Source: Flavobacterium frigoris (GTDB lineage: Bacteria > Bacteroidota > Bacteroidia > Flavobacteriales > Flavobacteriaceae). From it: DNA of 64,000 nt. A program made the translations under genes and the position numbers. Where the stretch lies: assembly GCF_900111075.1 (NCBI RefSeq), contig NZ_FOFZ01000005.1:124001-188000 (forward strand), given 5' to 3'. The notes below the pieces were generated by a model. It saw only the letters and a list, made by a program, of their open reading frames with translations. It was not told the origin of the DNA and did no database searches. Of this stretch, positions 44,929-53,547 are shown one piece after another (positions within the stretch are counted from its first letter, which is position 1; each line of letters begins with the position of its first letter).

Positions 44929-45462
44929 ATGAAAATTATAATGCTAGGAATGGCTGCTTTTTTATTTTCTATAAATATTCAAGCTCAGAAAAAAAATGTA
45001 AAGTCAGAAGTTAAAACTAATATCACAACCGTAAAAGATTCTGATGGGGATAAAAAAGTAATTCAAACCAAGGAAATAGAAGAAGTCCAAATGATTCGAC
45101 TAAAAGATGCTGATTCCAACGTTTTAAATAAAGATATAAAAGAAAGCCCAGTAGAAGTAACTGCTACGACAAAAATTACCGAAAACGGAGTAACCAAAAT
45201 AATTGCCATTGACAGATCTGCCTATTATGAATTAGATGGAGTGAAGTACCAAGTTACAAGTGATAAAAGTGGCTACATCATGTTAAATCCCAATGGTGAA
45301 AAATCGGCTGTTTTAAGAAAAACGTCAAATAATAATTATATCTACAAAGCAAAAGATAAAACATCTTATGGTTATTTTACTACAGATGGAAACCTAGTTC
45401 TGGAAAATTATGACGAAGCTACTGATACGGTGACTATCACTACTTATTATATTGCAAAATAG
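44929..45462 (+). CDS. Secreted protein of unknown function
   Basis: The 177-residue protein has a signal peptide (MKIIMLGMAAFLFSINIQAQ). The mature part is Lys-, Asp- and Thr-rich, with a helical start (KDSDGDKKVIQTKEIEEVQ) and a beta-rich C-terminal half (YYELDGVKYQVTSDKSGYIMLNPNGEKSAVLRK...YIYKAKDKTSYGYFTTDGNLVLENYD). No catalytic motif or family is recognised. It probably lies in the periplasm or is surface-exposed, and a strong terminator follows. Confidence 0.7.
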   Translation: MKIIMLGMAAFLFSINIQAQKKNVKSEVKTNITTVKDSDGDKKVIQTKEIEEVQMIRLKDADSNVLNKDIKESPVEVTATTKITENGVTKIIAIDRSAYYELDGVKYQVTSDKSGYIMLNPNGEKSAVLRKTSNNNYIYKAKDKTSYGYFTTDGNLVLENYDEATDTVTITTYYIAK

Positions 45463-45500
45463 CGATAAGTGTATATTATTGTTTGAGTCCAAAAAATAAA

Positions 45501-45535
45501 AAAACCTATTCGCCCATGCGAATAGGTTTTTTTTT
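45501..45535. terminator. Bidirectional intrinsic terminator
   Basis: AAAACCTATTCG (45501-45512) pairs with CGAATAGGTTTT (45519-45530) around CCCATG, with T- and A-runs on both sides. It serves the convergent genes on each side. Confidence 0.93.
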
Positions 45536-45559
45536 ATGAGATTTACAAGGGTACAAAAA

Positions 45560-46723
45560 TTACATCTTGTATGCTAAACCATTAACTATTGCTTTTTCCT
45601 CATCTGTAGCAATAAAACCGGATAGATCCCAGTAATTAGTTAGAATTTTATTGTTTTTATTAAAGAGTGTTTTTTCTTTAAATACGTCATTTTCCTTATA
45701 GGTAAAGATTTCTTTATTAAAATCAGTAGTAATAAAACTATTGCGTACTTCAACACTTTTCAATTTATCTCTTACGGTTAAATCATAGGCAATTTCTTCA
45801 TTTGCTTTTAGCAAATAATAGCCTTGATCATCTAACCTATAACTCACTTGCACAGAAGATTTAGTTATATTTTTAACATTTAATTTCTCTTTTTCAATTG
45901 AATTCTCTAACTTTTTAAATGCTATTTTGATAGTATATTCGTTAATTATTTTTTTTACAGGATCGTAAATTATCTCAAAAGTATCTAGGATTCCTTTAGA
46001 CTCATCTATTGGAATAATGGACATAATGTAAAATTTATCATTAGACTTGTGTGCCTTAATAACAAATTCATATTCATTACCCATTTTTGTCTCTAAAATA
46101 GGCTCTAAATACTTAAATGTACAATAATTCTCCATTAAGTTATTCAAATTATAGCCCAATAAGTCAGCTGCTATATTATCTTCTATTAGACCATAAGATC
46201 TATTCTGCTCTACTAGCAAAGTCGTAATTAATTTCTTTTGTTTTTTTGAAAACTGAAAATTCACTAGCCCGTCATTATAATATGCATACTGATGATTCAG
46301 TTTAAAAAATTCTCTAACGTAAACTTTTATCCGTGCAGGAACGGTTAATTTTTGAATAGAATTTGCTACAATTTTCTGAAGTGTTTTTTGCGGACTCTCT
46401 CTAGACAAAATAATTTCATCTAATTTATTACTCTTACTTTTTAAGTAAATCACAAAATCATTTTGTTCAAGCAATGCCCAACGAATATTTTGAGAGTAAT
46501 AAGTTGGTTCAGAAATCTCGATACTAGATGCCCCCCTTAATTGAAAAGCTACTATACCGTCCTTATTACTTAATAAAATTTGATCTGTTTTTAGTATTAT
46601 TAAAGTAGCGTTCTCGATAGGCAATTGCGTATCTATATCTTTAATCAAAATAGAATACGTACCATTTTGACTATAAACACTATAACCACAGAGAATTATT
46701 AATAATAAAAAGAGTCTTTTCAT
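45560..46723 (-). CDS. Exported protein with CarboxypepD_reg-like N-terminal region
   Basis: Starting at MKRLFLLLIILCGYSVYSQ gives a signal peptide and 387 residues; the longer frame adds unconserved residues. The N-terminal part (TYSILIKDIDTQLPIENATLIILKTDQILLSNKDGIVAFQLRGASSIEIS) has the CarboxypepD_reg-like pattern. The rest is beta-rich with no enzyme motif. It is broadly like the gene at 20.7 kb in layout but not clearly homologous beyond the domain. Function unknown. Confidence 0.72.
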   Translation of the reverse strand: MKRLFLLLIILCGYSVYSQNGTYSILIKDIDTQLPIENATLIILKTDQILLSNKDGIVAFQLRGASSIEISEPTYYSQNIRWALLEQNDFVIYLKSKSNKLDEIILSRESPQKTLQKIVANSIQKLTVPARIKVYVREFFKLNHQYAYYNDGLVNFQFSKKQKKLITTLLVEQNRSYGLIEDNIAADLLGYNLNNLMENYCTFKYLEPILETKMGNEYEFVIKAHKSNDKFYIMSIIPIDESKGILDTFEIIYDPVKKIINEYTIKIAFKKLENSIEKEKLNVKNITKSSVQVSYRLDDQGYYLLKANEEIAYDLTVRDKLKSVEVRNSFITTDFNKEIFTYKENDVFKEKTLFNKNNKILTNYWDLSGFIATDEEKAIVNGLAYKM

Positions 46724-46850
46724 ACCATTGAATAAAAATTTAACAAACAAATAATATGAAAATAGTTTTAAATTCCTATTTATTATGAAAATACCACTTA
46801 AACTACCATAAAATCAGTTTAAATGCAGGTTACGAAGTAAATAGAAACAA

Positions 46851-46880
46851 AAAAACCTGAATATTGCTATTCAGGTTTTT
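46851..46880 (-). terminator. Intrinsic terminator of the ferredoxin gene
   Basis: AAAAACCTGAATA (46851-46863) pairs with TATTCAGGTTTTT (46868-46880) around TTGC. On the minus strand it follows the ferredoxin stop by about 25 bp. Confidence 0.9.
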
Positions 46881-46903
46881 AAAATTTATATTTTCAAAAA
46901 AAC

Positions 46904-47254
46904 TTATTCGTTGTGCAAGAATGCTTTTCTGCTCAATAAGGTGTCTTCTGTTTCTACATGATCGTCATCAGGAATGCAGCAATCTACGGGACATACAGCG
47001 GCACATTGTGGCTCATCATGAAATCCTTTACATTCTGTACATTTTCCTGGAACAATATAATATACTTCATCAGATATTGGTGTTTGTGCATCATCAGAAT
47101 CTACCTCAGTACCATCGGGTAAAATTATTTTTCCCGTTAATTTAGTACCATCTTTATATCTCCAATCATCTGCACCTTCATATATTGCTGTATTTGGGCA
47201 CTCTGGTTCACAGGCTCCACAATTAATACATTCGTCAGTTATTATTATTGCCAT
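46904..47254 (-). CDS. Dicluster 4Fe-4S ferredoxin
   Basis: The start is set at [20 protein letters not shown] (116 residues), removing a short unconserved leader. Two [4Fe-4S] motifs are visible: [12 protein letters not shown] at the N-terminus and [22 protein letters not shown] near the C-terminus, in the long-insert arrangement of bacterial ferredoxins. It carries electrons at low potential. It is divergent from the LuxC-type acyl-CoA reductase gene, an order I recall as common in flavobacteria, so it may supply electrons to that enzyme or pathway. Confidence 0.92.
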   Translation of the reverse strand: MAIIITDECINCGACEPECPNTAIYEGADDWRYKDGTKLTGKIILPDGTEVDSDDAQTPISDEVYYIVPGKCTECKGFHDEPQCAAVCPVDCCIPDDDHVETEDTLLSRKAFLHNE

Positions 47255-47319
47255 TTTACTATAGTATTTGTTATTTGAGCTAAAAAAAGTCAAGTTAAGT
47301 CACTTTTGACTTTAAGACT

Positions 47320-47351
47320 TTTGCCTTTCGACTTATTAAAGCTTATTTTTG
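47320..47351 (+). promoter_or_regulatory. Promoter: TTTG-20 bp-TATTTTTG
   Basis: TTTG (47320-47323) and TATTTTTG (47344-47351) have 20 bp between them, a near-ideal Bacteroidota promoter, and lie 38 bp before the acyl-CoA reductase ATG. Confidence 0.7.
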
Positions 47352-47389
47352 TACAAAATTACAATCAAAACAATTCATAAGCAAACATT

Positions 47390-48448
47390 ATGACATTAGA
47401 AACAAAAAAAAGTGTTTTTGTTGAATTAGGGAAATTCTTAAGCCAATTTTCTGAAGATAATACGATTAAAAACCCTGACGTTTTAAATAACGATCCCTTT
47501 TTTGATGCCTTTATCGATCTGATAAAACTATCACAATCTCATAATGGCTGGTATACCCCAGAACACGTATATTTTTCAATTCAATCTTGGGCTACAGCAC
47601 TTACCGAAGAGAATTTGAATCAATGGTTATCAGATTATACTATAGACACGACAAAATCTAAAAATATTGCTTTAATACTAGCCGGAAACATTCCTTTAGT
47701 TGGCTTTCATGACTTCCTTTCTGTTTTAATTTCTGGAAATACTGTTTTGGTTAAAACATCGTCTAACGACCAGCACTTGCTTCCTTTTCTAGCAAAATAC
47801 ATCATAGCGATTGAACCAAAATTTGCTGATAAAATTACTTTTGTCGAAGGGAAATTAGAAAATTTTGATGCGGTAATAGCCACTGGAAGTAACAATACAG
47901 CCCGTTATTTTGAATATTATTTTAAAGATAAACCATCCATAATTAGAAAAAGCAGGAACTCGGTTGCTGTTCTAAGTGGAAAAGAAACTAAAGTTCAACT
48001 GATTGCTTTAGGGGAAGATATTTTTCGCTATTTTGGTTTAGGATGTCGTAATGTTTCTAAACTTTTTGTACCAAAAGGATATTCTTTTAACGCCTTTTTT
48101 GAAGCTATTTTTGAGTATCAGGACGTCATCCATTATGAAAAGTATGCCAATAATTACGATTACAACAAGGCTGTTTTCTTAATGAGCAACTTCAAATTGT
48201 TAGACAATGGTTTTTTAACTTTAAAAGAAGATAAAAGCCACGCCTCTCCTATTTCGAGCGTGTTTTATGAATACTACGAAGACGTCACTGAATTGCAAAC
48301 GCGATTAGAATCAGAAAGTGAGCAAATTCAATGCATTGTAAGTGACAATCTGATCCTGAATAGTATTGATTTTGGACAAACACAACATCCTCAATTATGG
48401 AATTACGCAGATAACGTCGATACTATTTCGTTTTTGTTAACAACATAG
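47390..48448 (+). CDS. Acyl-CoA reductase (LuxC family)
   Basis: The 352-residue protein belongs to the LuxC-type acyl-CoA reductases, which reduce fatty acyl-CoA or acyl-enzyme to the aldehyde with NADPH. The nucleotide-binding region is ALILAGNIPLVGFHDFLSVLISGNTVLVKTSS. The likely acylated cysteine is C219 in FGLGCRNVSKLFVPKGY. LuxE and other lux genes are absent, so it does not belong to a bioluminescence operon. A ferredoxin gene is divergent upstream and serC and serA follow, so its physiological partner and product are open. Confidence 0.85.
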   Translation: MTLETKKSVFVELGKFLSQFSEDNTIKNPDVLNNDPFFDAFIDLIKLSQSHNGWYTPEHVYFSIQSWATALTEENLNQWLSDYTIDTTKSKNIALILAGNIPLVGFHDFLSVLISGNTVLVKTSSNDQHLLPFLAKYIIAIEPKFADKITFVEGKLENFDAVIATGSNNTARYFEYYFKDKPSIIRKSRNSVAVLSGKETKVQLIALGEDIFRYFGLGCRNVSKLFVPKGYSFNAFFEAIFEYQDVIHYEKYANNYDYNKAVFLMSNFKLLDNGFLTLKEDKSHASPISSVFYEYYEDVTELQTRLESESEQIQCIVSDNLILNSIDFGQTQHPQLWNYADNVDTISFLLTT

Positions 48449-48541
48449 GCTAAATATGTTTAATAATTCCGAAATAATTAACGCTTTTTAAACTCCTAAT
48501 CCCGAAATTTGCTTTTTAATTTTTTGGACATAAACTACACC

Positions 48542-49612
48542 ATGAAAAAACACAACTACAGCGCAGGACCATGCATTTTACCGCAAGAAGTTTTTGAGAA
48601 ATCAGCAAAGGCCATTTTAAACTTTAATGATTCCGGCTTATCTATTTTGGAAATTTCGCACCGAAGCAAAGACTTTGTGGCAGTTATGGATGAAGCCAGA
48701 GATCTTGCTATTGAATTACTAGGTTTAGAAGGACAAGGATATAAAGCGCTTTTCCTTGCAGGTGGTGCAAGCTTAGAGTTCTTGATGGTTCCTTATAACT
48801 TAATGAAAGAAAACGGGAAAGCAGCTTATCTTGACTCAGGAACATGGGCTAGCGGAGCAATAAAAGAAGCTAAATTCTTTGGAGAAACAGTTGTTGTTGC
48901 CTCTTCAAAAGAAGAAAATTACAATCACATTCCAAAAGGATACACCGTCCCAGCTGATGCAGATTATTTTCACTGTACAAGTAACAACACCATTTTTGGA
49001 ACTCAAATGAAAGAGTTTCCGTCATTAGACATGCCAATTGTATGTGATATGAGTTCTGATATATTTTCCAGAGTATTGGATTTTTCTAAATTTGATATTA
49101 TCTACGCTGGAGCTCAAAAAAATATGGGTCCCGCAGGAACAACTTTGGTTATCGTAAAAGAAGAAATTCTGGGTAAATCAGGTAGAACAATTCCAAGTAT
49201 ATTAGATTATGAAAAACATATTAAAGCAGAGAGCATGTACAATACTCCAGCTGTTTTTCCTGTTTATGCTTCCTTATTAACTTTACAATGGTTAAAAAAA
49301 CTAGGTGGAGTTGCTGCTGTTGAGAAATTGAACAACGAAAAAGCGGAATTACTTTATACTGAAATTGACAGAAATCCATTGTTTAAAGGAGCTGCAGCAG
49401 TTGAAGATCGTTCTAATATGAATGCGACTTTCTTATTGAATGATGCTGCGCATACAGACACTTTTGACACTATGTGGAAAGCTGCAGGAATATCTGGACT
49501 TCCGGGACATCGTTCAGTAGGTGGTTACAGAGCGTCTATGTATAATGCATTGCCAATAGAAAGCGTTCAAGTTTTAGTAGATGTTATGAAAGCATTAGAA
49601 ACTAAAGTATAA
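48542..49612 (+). CDS. serC: Phosphoserine aminotransferase
   Basis: The start at MKKHNYSAGPCILP gives 356 residues. This PLP enzyme converts 3-phosphohydroxypyruvate and glutamate to phosphoserine, and also acts in pyridoxal phosphate synthesis. Diagnostic segments are NYSAGPCILP, ISHRSKDF, ASLEFLMVP and the PLP lysine in YAGAQKNMGPAGTT. It lies upstream of serA in the pathway's usual pair, with a repeat element between them. No serB is nearby. Confidence 0.94.
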   Translation: MKKHNYSAGPCILPQEVFEKSAKAILNFNDSGLSILEISHRSKDFVAVMDEARDLAIELLGLEGQGYKALFLAGGASLEFLMVPYNLMKENGKAAYLDSGTWASGAIKEAKFFGETVVVASSKEENYNHIPKGYTVPADADYFHCTSNNTIFGTQMKEFPSLDMPIVCDMSSDIFSRVLDFSKFDIIYAGAQKNMGPAGTTLVIVKEEILGKSGRTIPSILDYEKHIKAESMYNTPAVFPVYASLLTLQWLKKLGGVAAVEKLNNEKAELLYTEIDRNPLFKGAAAVEDRSNMNATFLLNDAAHTDTFDTMWKAAGISGLPGHRSVGGYRASMYNALPIESVQVLVDVMKALETKV

Positions 49613-49638
49613 CAAAATAATATCATTACTGGGATTCC

Positions 49639-49721
49639 TAGCCCCGATAGCAGTGAAAATCCTTTATATTTTTTTCTTTAAAAAAATATAAAGATTGAAA
49701 CGAATAGCGGGAAATAGCTCC
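49639..49721 (+). repeat. Dispersed palindromic repeat, copy D (short subtype)
   Basis: It runs TAGCCCCGATAGCAGTGAAAATCC, an AT-rich hairpin (TTTATATTTTTTT with AAAAAAATATAAA), then GATTGAAACGAATAGCGGG and AAATAGCTCC. It lies 27 bp after the serC stop and is a clean example of the family. Confidence 0.85.
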
Positions 49722-49783
49722 TAAAAATAATAATATAAAATAGGAGGATAAGAATTTTTCTTTCCTCGAAATGAAATAAAATA

Positions 49784-50734
49784 ATGAAAGTATTAGCAAA
49801 TGACGGAATTTCAAAAAGTGGAATTCTAGCTTTAGAAAAAGGTGGATTTGAAGTAATTACTACAAAAGTAGCGCAAGAACAAGTAGCTAACTTCGTAAAC
49901 GAAAATAACGTTGACGTAGTTCTTGTAAGAAGTGCAACTAAGGTTCGTAAAGACATTATTGATGCTTGTCCTGGATTAAAAATCATTGGTCGTGGTGGCG
50001 TAGGGATGGATAATATTGATGTGGATTATGCTAAAAGCAAAGGGATTCACGTGATAAATACTCCAGCATCATCATCAGAATCAGTGGCTGAATTAGTTTT
50101 TGCTCATTTATTTTCTGGTGTACGTTTCTTGCATGATTCTAACAGAACAATGCCTCTTGAAGGAGATTCAAACTTTGATGGTTTGAAAAAAGCATATGCT
50201 AACGGAATCGAATTAAGAGGTAAAACTCTTGGTATTGTAGGTATTGGTCGAATTGGTCAAGCTACTGCTAAAATGGCTCTTGGATTAGGTATGAAAGTTA
50301 TTGCTGCGGATAGTTTTATTGATAAAGTGGACGTGAAAGTAGTATTCTTTGATGGGCAATCAATTACAACAACTATCGTTTCTCAACCATTAGAATCTTT
50401 ATTTAAAGACGCTGATTTCATTACTTTACACGTTCCTGCTCAAGATGGGTATATCATTGGAGACAAAGAACTAGCGATCATGAAAGATGGTGTAGGTATT
50501 GTAAACTGTGCTCGTGGTGGCGTTATTGATGAAGTGGCATTAGTAAAAGCATTAGACAGCGGAAAAGTATTATTTGCTGGATTGGATGTTTTTGAAAACG
50601 AACCAAAACCAGAAATGGCAATTTTAATGCATTCTAAAATCTCTTTGACTCCACACATTGGAGCTGCAACTGGAGAAGCACAAGACAGAATTGGTACTGA
50701 ATTAGCATCACAAATAATTAGCTTGTTGAGCTAA
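49784..50734 (+). CDS. serA: D-3-phosphoglycerate dehydrogenase (short form without ACT domain)
   Basis: The 316-residue NAD-dependent dehydrogenase oxidises 3-phosphoglycerate to 3-phosphohydroxypyruvate, the first step of serine synthesis. The substrate loop IIGRGGVGMDNIDVDYA, the Rossmann motif GIVGIGRIGQATAKMALGLGMKV, NCARGGVIDE with the catalytic Arg, and LTPHIGAATGEAQDRIG with the His are all present. It lacks the C-terminal ACT/regulatory domains that give serine feedback in E. coli, so that control is absent here. It acts with serC 170 bp upstream. Confidence 0.93.
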   Translation: MKVLANDGISKSGILALEKGGFEVITTKVAQEQVANFVNENNVDVVLVRSATKVRKDIIDACPGLKIIGRGGVGMDNIDVDYAKSKGIHVINTPASSSESVAELVFAHLFSGVRFLHDSNRTMPLEGDSNFDGLKKAYANGIELRGKTLGIVGIGRIGQATAKMALGLGMKVIAADSFIDKVDVKVVFFDGQSITTTIVSQPLESLFKDADFITLHVPAQDGYIIGDKELAIMKDGVGIVNCARGGVIDEVALVKALDSGKVLFAGLDVFENEPKPEMAILMHSKISLTPHIGAATGEAQDRIGTELASQIISLLS

Positions 50735-50754
50735 TCATCTAAAATTATAAGGCT

Positions 50755-50795
50755 AAAATGGATTCATTAAGATTGTTTAATGAATCCATTTTTTT
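50755..50795 (+). terminator. Intrinsic terminator of serA
   Basis: AAAATGGATTCATTAA (50755-50770) pairs with TTAATGAATCCATTTT (50777-50792) around a 6-nt loop, followed by a T-run. Confidence 0.93.
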
Positions 50796-50854
50796 GATAC
50801 CACATTGATAATTGGCTGATTAATACGTAACTTTATATATCAAAATTTTTGACC

Positions 50855-51289
50855 ATGAAAAAAAATATATACATAGTATTAATAATGTTGGCTATTATAG
50901 TTGGCTGCACTACTTCAAAACCAGTTGTTTCGAAAGCAGAAAATCCAAACCCCACAGCAAACGACACAGTAAGGATTGCCAATGATGCATTGGAATATGA
51001 AGTAATTATAATTGATCCTGGTTCCAGTACCTGGCTAGTATCAAGGGCTTTTTCGCGAAATTATCATACTCAATCCTATTTAGAAAACAAAAATAGATTC
51101 TGGATTAGTGAATGGAACAGCAGGGTATTACAACCATTTCGTTACAATACAAATCTCTACGAAATGACTATTAACTATGATCCAACTATTGATTATGGCT
51201 ATGAAGTAAATTATTTAATTTATAACTATATGGTCTATTTTCAAAATACCTATAAACAAAAGCTTTGGGGTTATGTTCCTCCAAGATAA
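50855..51289 (+). CDS. Small lipoprotein (DUF6146-like)
   Basis: Starting at MKKNIYIVLIMLAIIVGCTTSK gives 144 residues with a lipobox IVGC; the earlier in-frame start adds two residues. The mature domain includes LEYEVIIIDPGSSTWLVSRAFSRNYHTQSYLENKNRFWISEWNSRV and ends in QKLWGYVPPR. From memory this resembles DUF6146, a flavobacterial family of unknown role. A -7-like box TAACTTTA lies just upstream. Confidence 0.72.
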   Translation: MKKNIYIVLIMLAIIVGCTTSKPVVSKAENPNPTANDTVRIANDALEYEVIIIDPGSSTWLVSRAFSRNYHTQSYLENKNRFWISEWNSRVLQPFRYNTNLYEMTINYDPTIDYGYEVNYLIYNYMVYFQNTYKQKLWGYVPPR

Positions 51290-51295
51290 TGTTAC

Positions 51296-51303
51296 TATAT
51301 TTG
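51296..51303 (+). promoter_or_regulatory. -7 promoter box (TATATTTG)
   Basis: TATATTTG lies 18 bp before the ATG at 51322, giving a very short leader. The match to TAnnTTTG is exact. Confidence 0.5.
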
Positions 51304-51321
51304 TAATCATTATAAATAAAA

Positions 51322-51624
51322 ATGAAGGAATTAAAAAAGCGTTGGAAAATTGAATCCAATTTTCAACTTACCATAATATTTATCGTCTTTGCGATAACCG
51401 GTTCTACTTCGGCCTGGTTGTCAAAACCTGCTTGTTTTTGGTTGGGAATAATCAAAGAAGACTTTGGATTTTGGTACACACCTATTCGGTTACTTATAAT
51501 TTTTCCGATATACCAATTGCTTTTGGTCTTAATCGGATCACTTTTGGGGCAATTTAAATTCTTTTGGGCTTTTGAAAAGAAAATGCTTAAAAGTATGGGA
51601 TTGGGTTTCCTTTTTAAGCAATAA
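51322..51624 (+). CDS. Small membrane protein (DUF6787-like)
   Basis: The 100-residue protein has two membrane helices (LTIIFIVFAITGSTSAWLSK and LLIIFPIYQLLLVLIGSLLG) with basic ends (MKELKKRWKIE, FEKKMLKSMGLGFLFKQ). From memory it resembles the flavobacterial DUF6787 family. It is convergent with the next minus-strand gene with only 6 bp between stops. Function unknown. Confidence 0.75.
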   Translation: MKELKKRWKIESNFQLTIIFIVFAITGSTSAWLSKPACFWLGIIKEDFGFWYTPIRLLIIFPIYQLLLVLIGSLLGQFKFFWAFEKKMLKSMGLGFLFKQ

Positions 51625-51630
51625 ACAAAC

Positions 51631-51930
51631 TTAACTCCCGCTCTCCTTTTTTATAATATAATTGTATACCCACATTAGTGTAAAAGAGGGAATGAAATCT
51701 GTAAAAGGAAATATTTCCTCAAGAAATGTTACTACTCCCCCTACTTTTCCTGCCGTTCCTTTATACATTCTCGTCATCAAATAAGCCGCTACTGGTGCCC
51801 AAATAACATCCGAAAACTCACCAACCATAGGCACCGTAAAGGACAGCATTCCTATCGCATCAAACAAAATGCCTAAAAATAAATTTTTATTCTTAGTGTT
51901 TTCACTAATCTCAATGACTTCTTTCTCCAT
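51631..51930 (-). CDS. Small conserved membrane protein
   Basis: The 99-residue protein has an acidic N-terminus, then hydrophobic segments (LFLGILFDAIGMLSFTVPMVGEF and WAPVAAYLMTRMYKG) and a C-terminal FTDFIPSFTLMWVYNYIIKK. It starts at the last base of the msrA stop (TAATG), so it is translated together with msrA. No established function; a role with MsrA is suggested only by overlap. Confidence 0.75.
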   Translation of the reverse strand: MEKEVIEISENTKNKNLFLGILFDAIGMLSFTVPMVGEFSDVIWAPVAAYLMTRMYKGTAGKVGGVVTFLEEIFPFTDFIPSFTLMWVYNYIIKKESGS

Positions 51931-52478
51931 TACTTTTTAAGTTTATCTTTATAAACTTTCTTTAACTTTTCTATTTTGGGAGTAATGATATATGAACAAT
52001 AGCCTTGATTTTTATTGTCATTATAATAATTTTGATGATACTCTTCCGCTTCATAAAATTTTGATGCTGGCGAAATCTTAGTAACAATACGTTTCCCAAA
52101 AGTATCCTCAGTTGTCATTAAATCAATATAGTCTTCGGCTGTCTTTTTCTGCTCCTCGTTGTGATAAAAGATTTCGCTGCGGTACTGCGTTCCTACATCA
52201 TTACCCTGACGATTTATTGTCGTAGGATCGTGAGTAGCAAAAAATATTTCCAAAAGTGCTCCAAATGAAATTTTTTCAGGATCAAAAGTGATCTCAATTG
52301 CTTCTGCATGCCCTGTTTCGCCTCCACATATTTCTTTGTAAGTTGGATCAATCGTCTTTCCTCCAATATAACCTGAAATAACGCTATTTACGCCTTCTAA
52401 TTCCAAAAACACAGCTTCCGTACACCAAAAACAACCTCCTGCAAACGTAGCTACTTCTATTCCTTCTTGTATATTCAT
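51930..52478 (-). CDS. msrA: Peptide methionine (S)-S-oxide reductase
   Basis: The 182-residue enzyme reduces methionine sulfoxide in proteins, using thioredoxin. The catalytic motif GCFWCTE is at 15-21 (catalytic C16), followed by SGYIGG and the HDPTTINRQGNDVGTQYRS segment. There is no MsrB fusion. It overlaps the small membrane-protein gene by one base. Length matches standard MsrA. The 247-bp spacer upstream (52479-52725) to the divergent lolD has no other gene. Confidence 0.94.
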   Translation of the reverse strand: MNIQEGIEVATFAGGCFWCTEAVFLELEGVNSVISGYIGGKTIDPTYKEICGGETGHAEAIEITFDPEKISFGALLEIFFATHDPTTINRQGNDVGTQYRSEIFYHNEEQKKTAEDYIDLMTTEDTFGKRIVTKISPASKFYEAEEYHQNYYNDNKNQGYCSYIITPKIEKLKKVYKDKLKK

Positions 52479-52725
52479 TGTATTAGTTTCTTTAATTTGA
52501 GGTAAAACAACCTCCTTTTTATTTCTACTGATGTGAAATTACAATTATTATCAGCTTAATTCTAATATACCTGTTCCCAATAACACATTATAAATCAAAT
52601 TTAGGCTATTAAAAAGACTCCCCTATTTCTAATTAACTAAATTTTATAGTTTGTATGATGAAAATTATTTTGCCTGCCATTTAATATTCATTTAAATCTT
52701 TGTTTCTTTGCAGAAATAGCTTCTT

Positions 52726-53388
52726 ATGATATATGCCAAAAATTTGCACAAATATTACGACCAACTCCATGTTTTAAAAGGAGTGGATTTACATATTAAA
52801 AAAGGAGAAATTGTTTCGATTGTGGGCGCTTCCGGAGCTGGTAAAACAACTCTTTTGCAAATCCTTGGTACTCTGGACAAGCCTTCAGTAGAAAAGGAAA
52901 TTGAACTTCGCATCAATAATGAAGATACTCTAACGATGAATGATAAAAGCCTATCCAAATTTAGAAATTTGAACCTCGGTTTTATCTTCCAATTTCATCA
53001 ATTATTACCTGAATTTACAGCATTAGAAAACGTGTGTATTCCCGCCTTCATTGCTAACAAACCCAAACAAGAGACGGAAACTGAAGCCAAAAAGCTATTA
53101 GATTTTCTTGGCTTATCACACAGGTTGAACCATAAACCTAATGAGCTTTCAGGAGGAGAACAACAACGCGTGGCAGTAGCCCGAGCATTGATAAACAAAC
53201 CAGCAATAATATTTGCAGATGAGCCATCTGGTAATTTAGATACTGCATCGGCAGAAAACCTGCACCAATTATTTTTTAAATTGCGTGATGAATTTGGTCA
53301 AACTTTTGTGATTGTAACCCATAATGAGGAACTAGCTAATATGGCCGACAGAAAACTGGTGATGGTTGATGGCCAAATTAGTAATTAG
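52726..53388 (+). CDS. lolD: Lipoprotein-release ABC transporter ATPase (LolD family)
   Basis: The 220-residue ATPase has Walker [11 protein letters not shown], signature [15 protein letters not shown], Walker [13 protein letters not shown] and switch [10 protein letters not shown]. The LolD/MacB type is recognised by the [15 protein letters not shown] segment after the Q-loop. With a LolCE-type permease it extracts lipoproteins from the inner membrane; the permease is not in this window. A repeat element (copy E) begins one base after its stop. Confidence 0.85.
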   Translation: MIYAKNLHKYYDQLHVLKGVDLHIKKGEIVSIVGASGAGKTTLLQILGTLDKPSVEKEIELRINNEDTLTMNDKSLSKFRNLNLGFIFQFHQLLPEFTALENVCIPAFIANKPKQETETEAKKLLDFLGLSHRLNHKPNELSGGEQQRVAVARALINKPAIIFADEPSGNLDTASAENLHQLFFKLRDEFGQTFVIVTHNEELANMADRKLVMVDGQISN

Positions 53389-53473
53389 GAGCAATTTCCA
53401 GCTATCCGCTACAATCTTTTTACCTCGTCCTAAAAACGAGTCAAAAAGGATTTTCACTTCTATCTGGGCTAAG
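53389..53473 (-). repeat. Dispersed palindromic repeat, copy E (reversed)
   Basis: On the minus strand it reads TAGCCCAGATAGAAGTGAAAATCC, a hairpin, then GATTGTAGCGGATAGCTGG and AAATTGCTCC. It begins one base after the lolD stop and is inverted with respect to the gene. It matches copy D at both ends. Confidence 0.85.
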
Positions 53474-53547
53474 CTAATTTGCTATCATTAGTAATTTTTA
53501 AACAATTTGTGTAAATCTGTTTTAATCCATGTTATCCAGTTCCCGTA

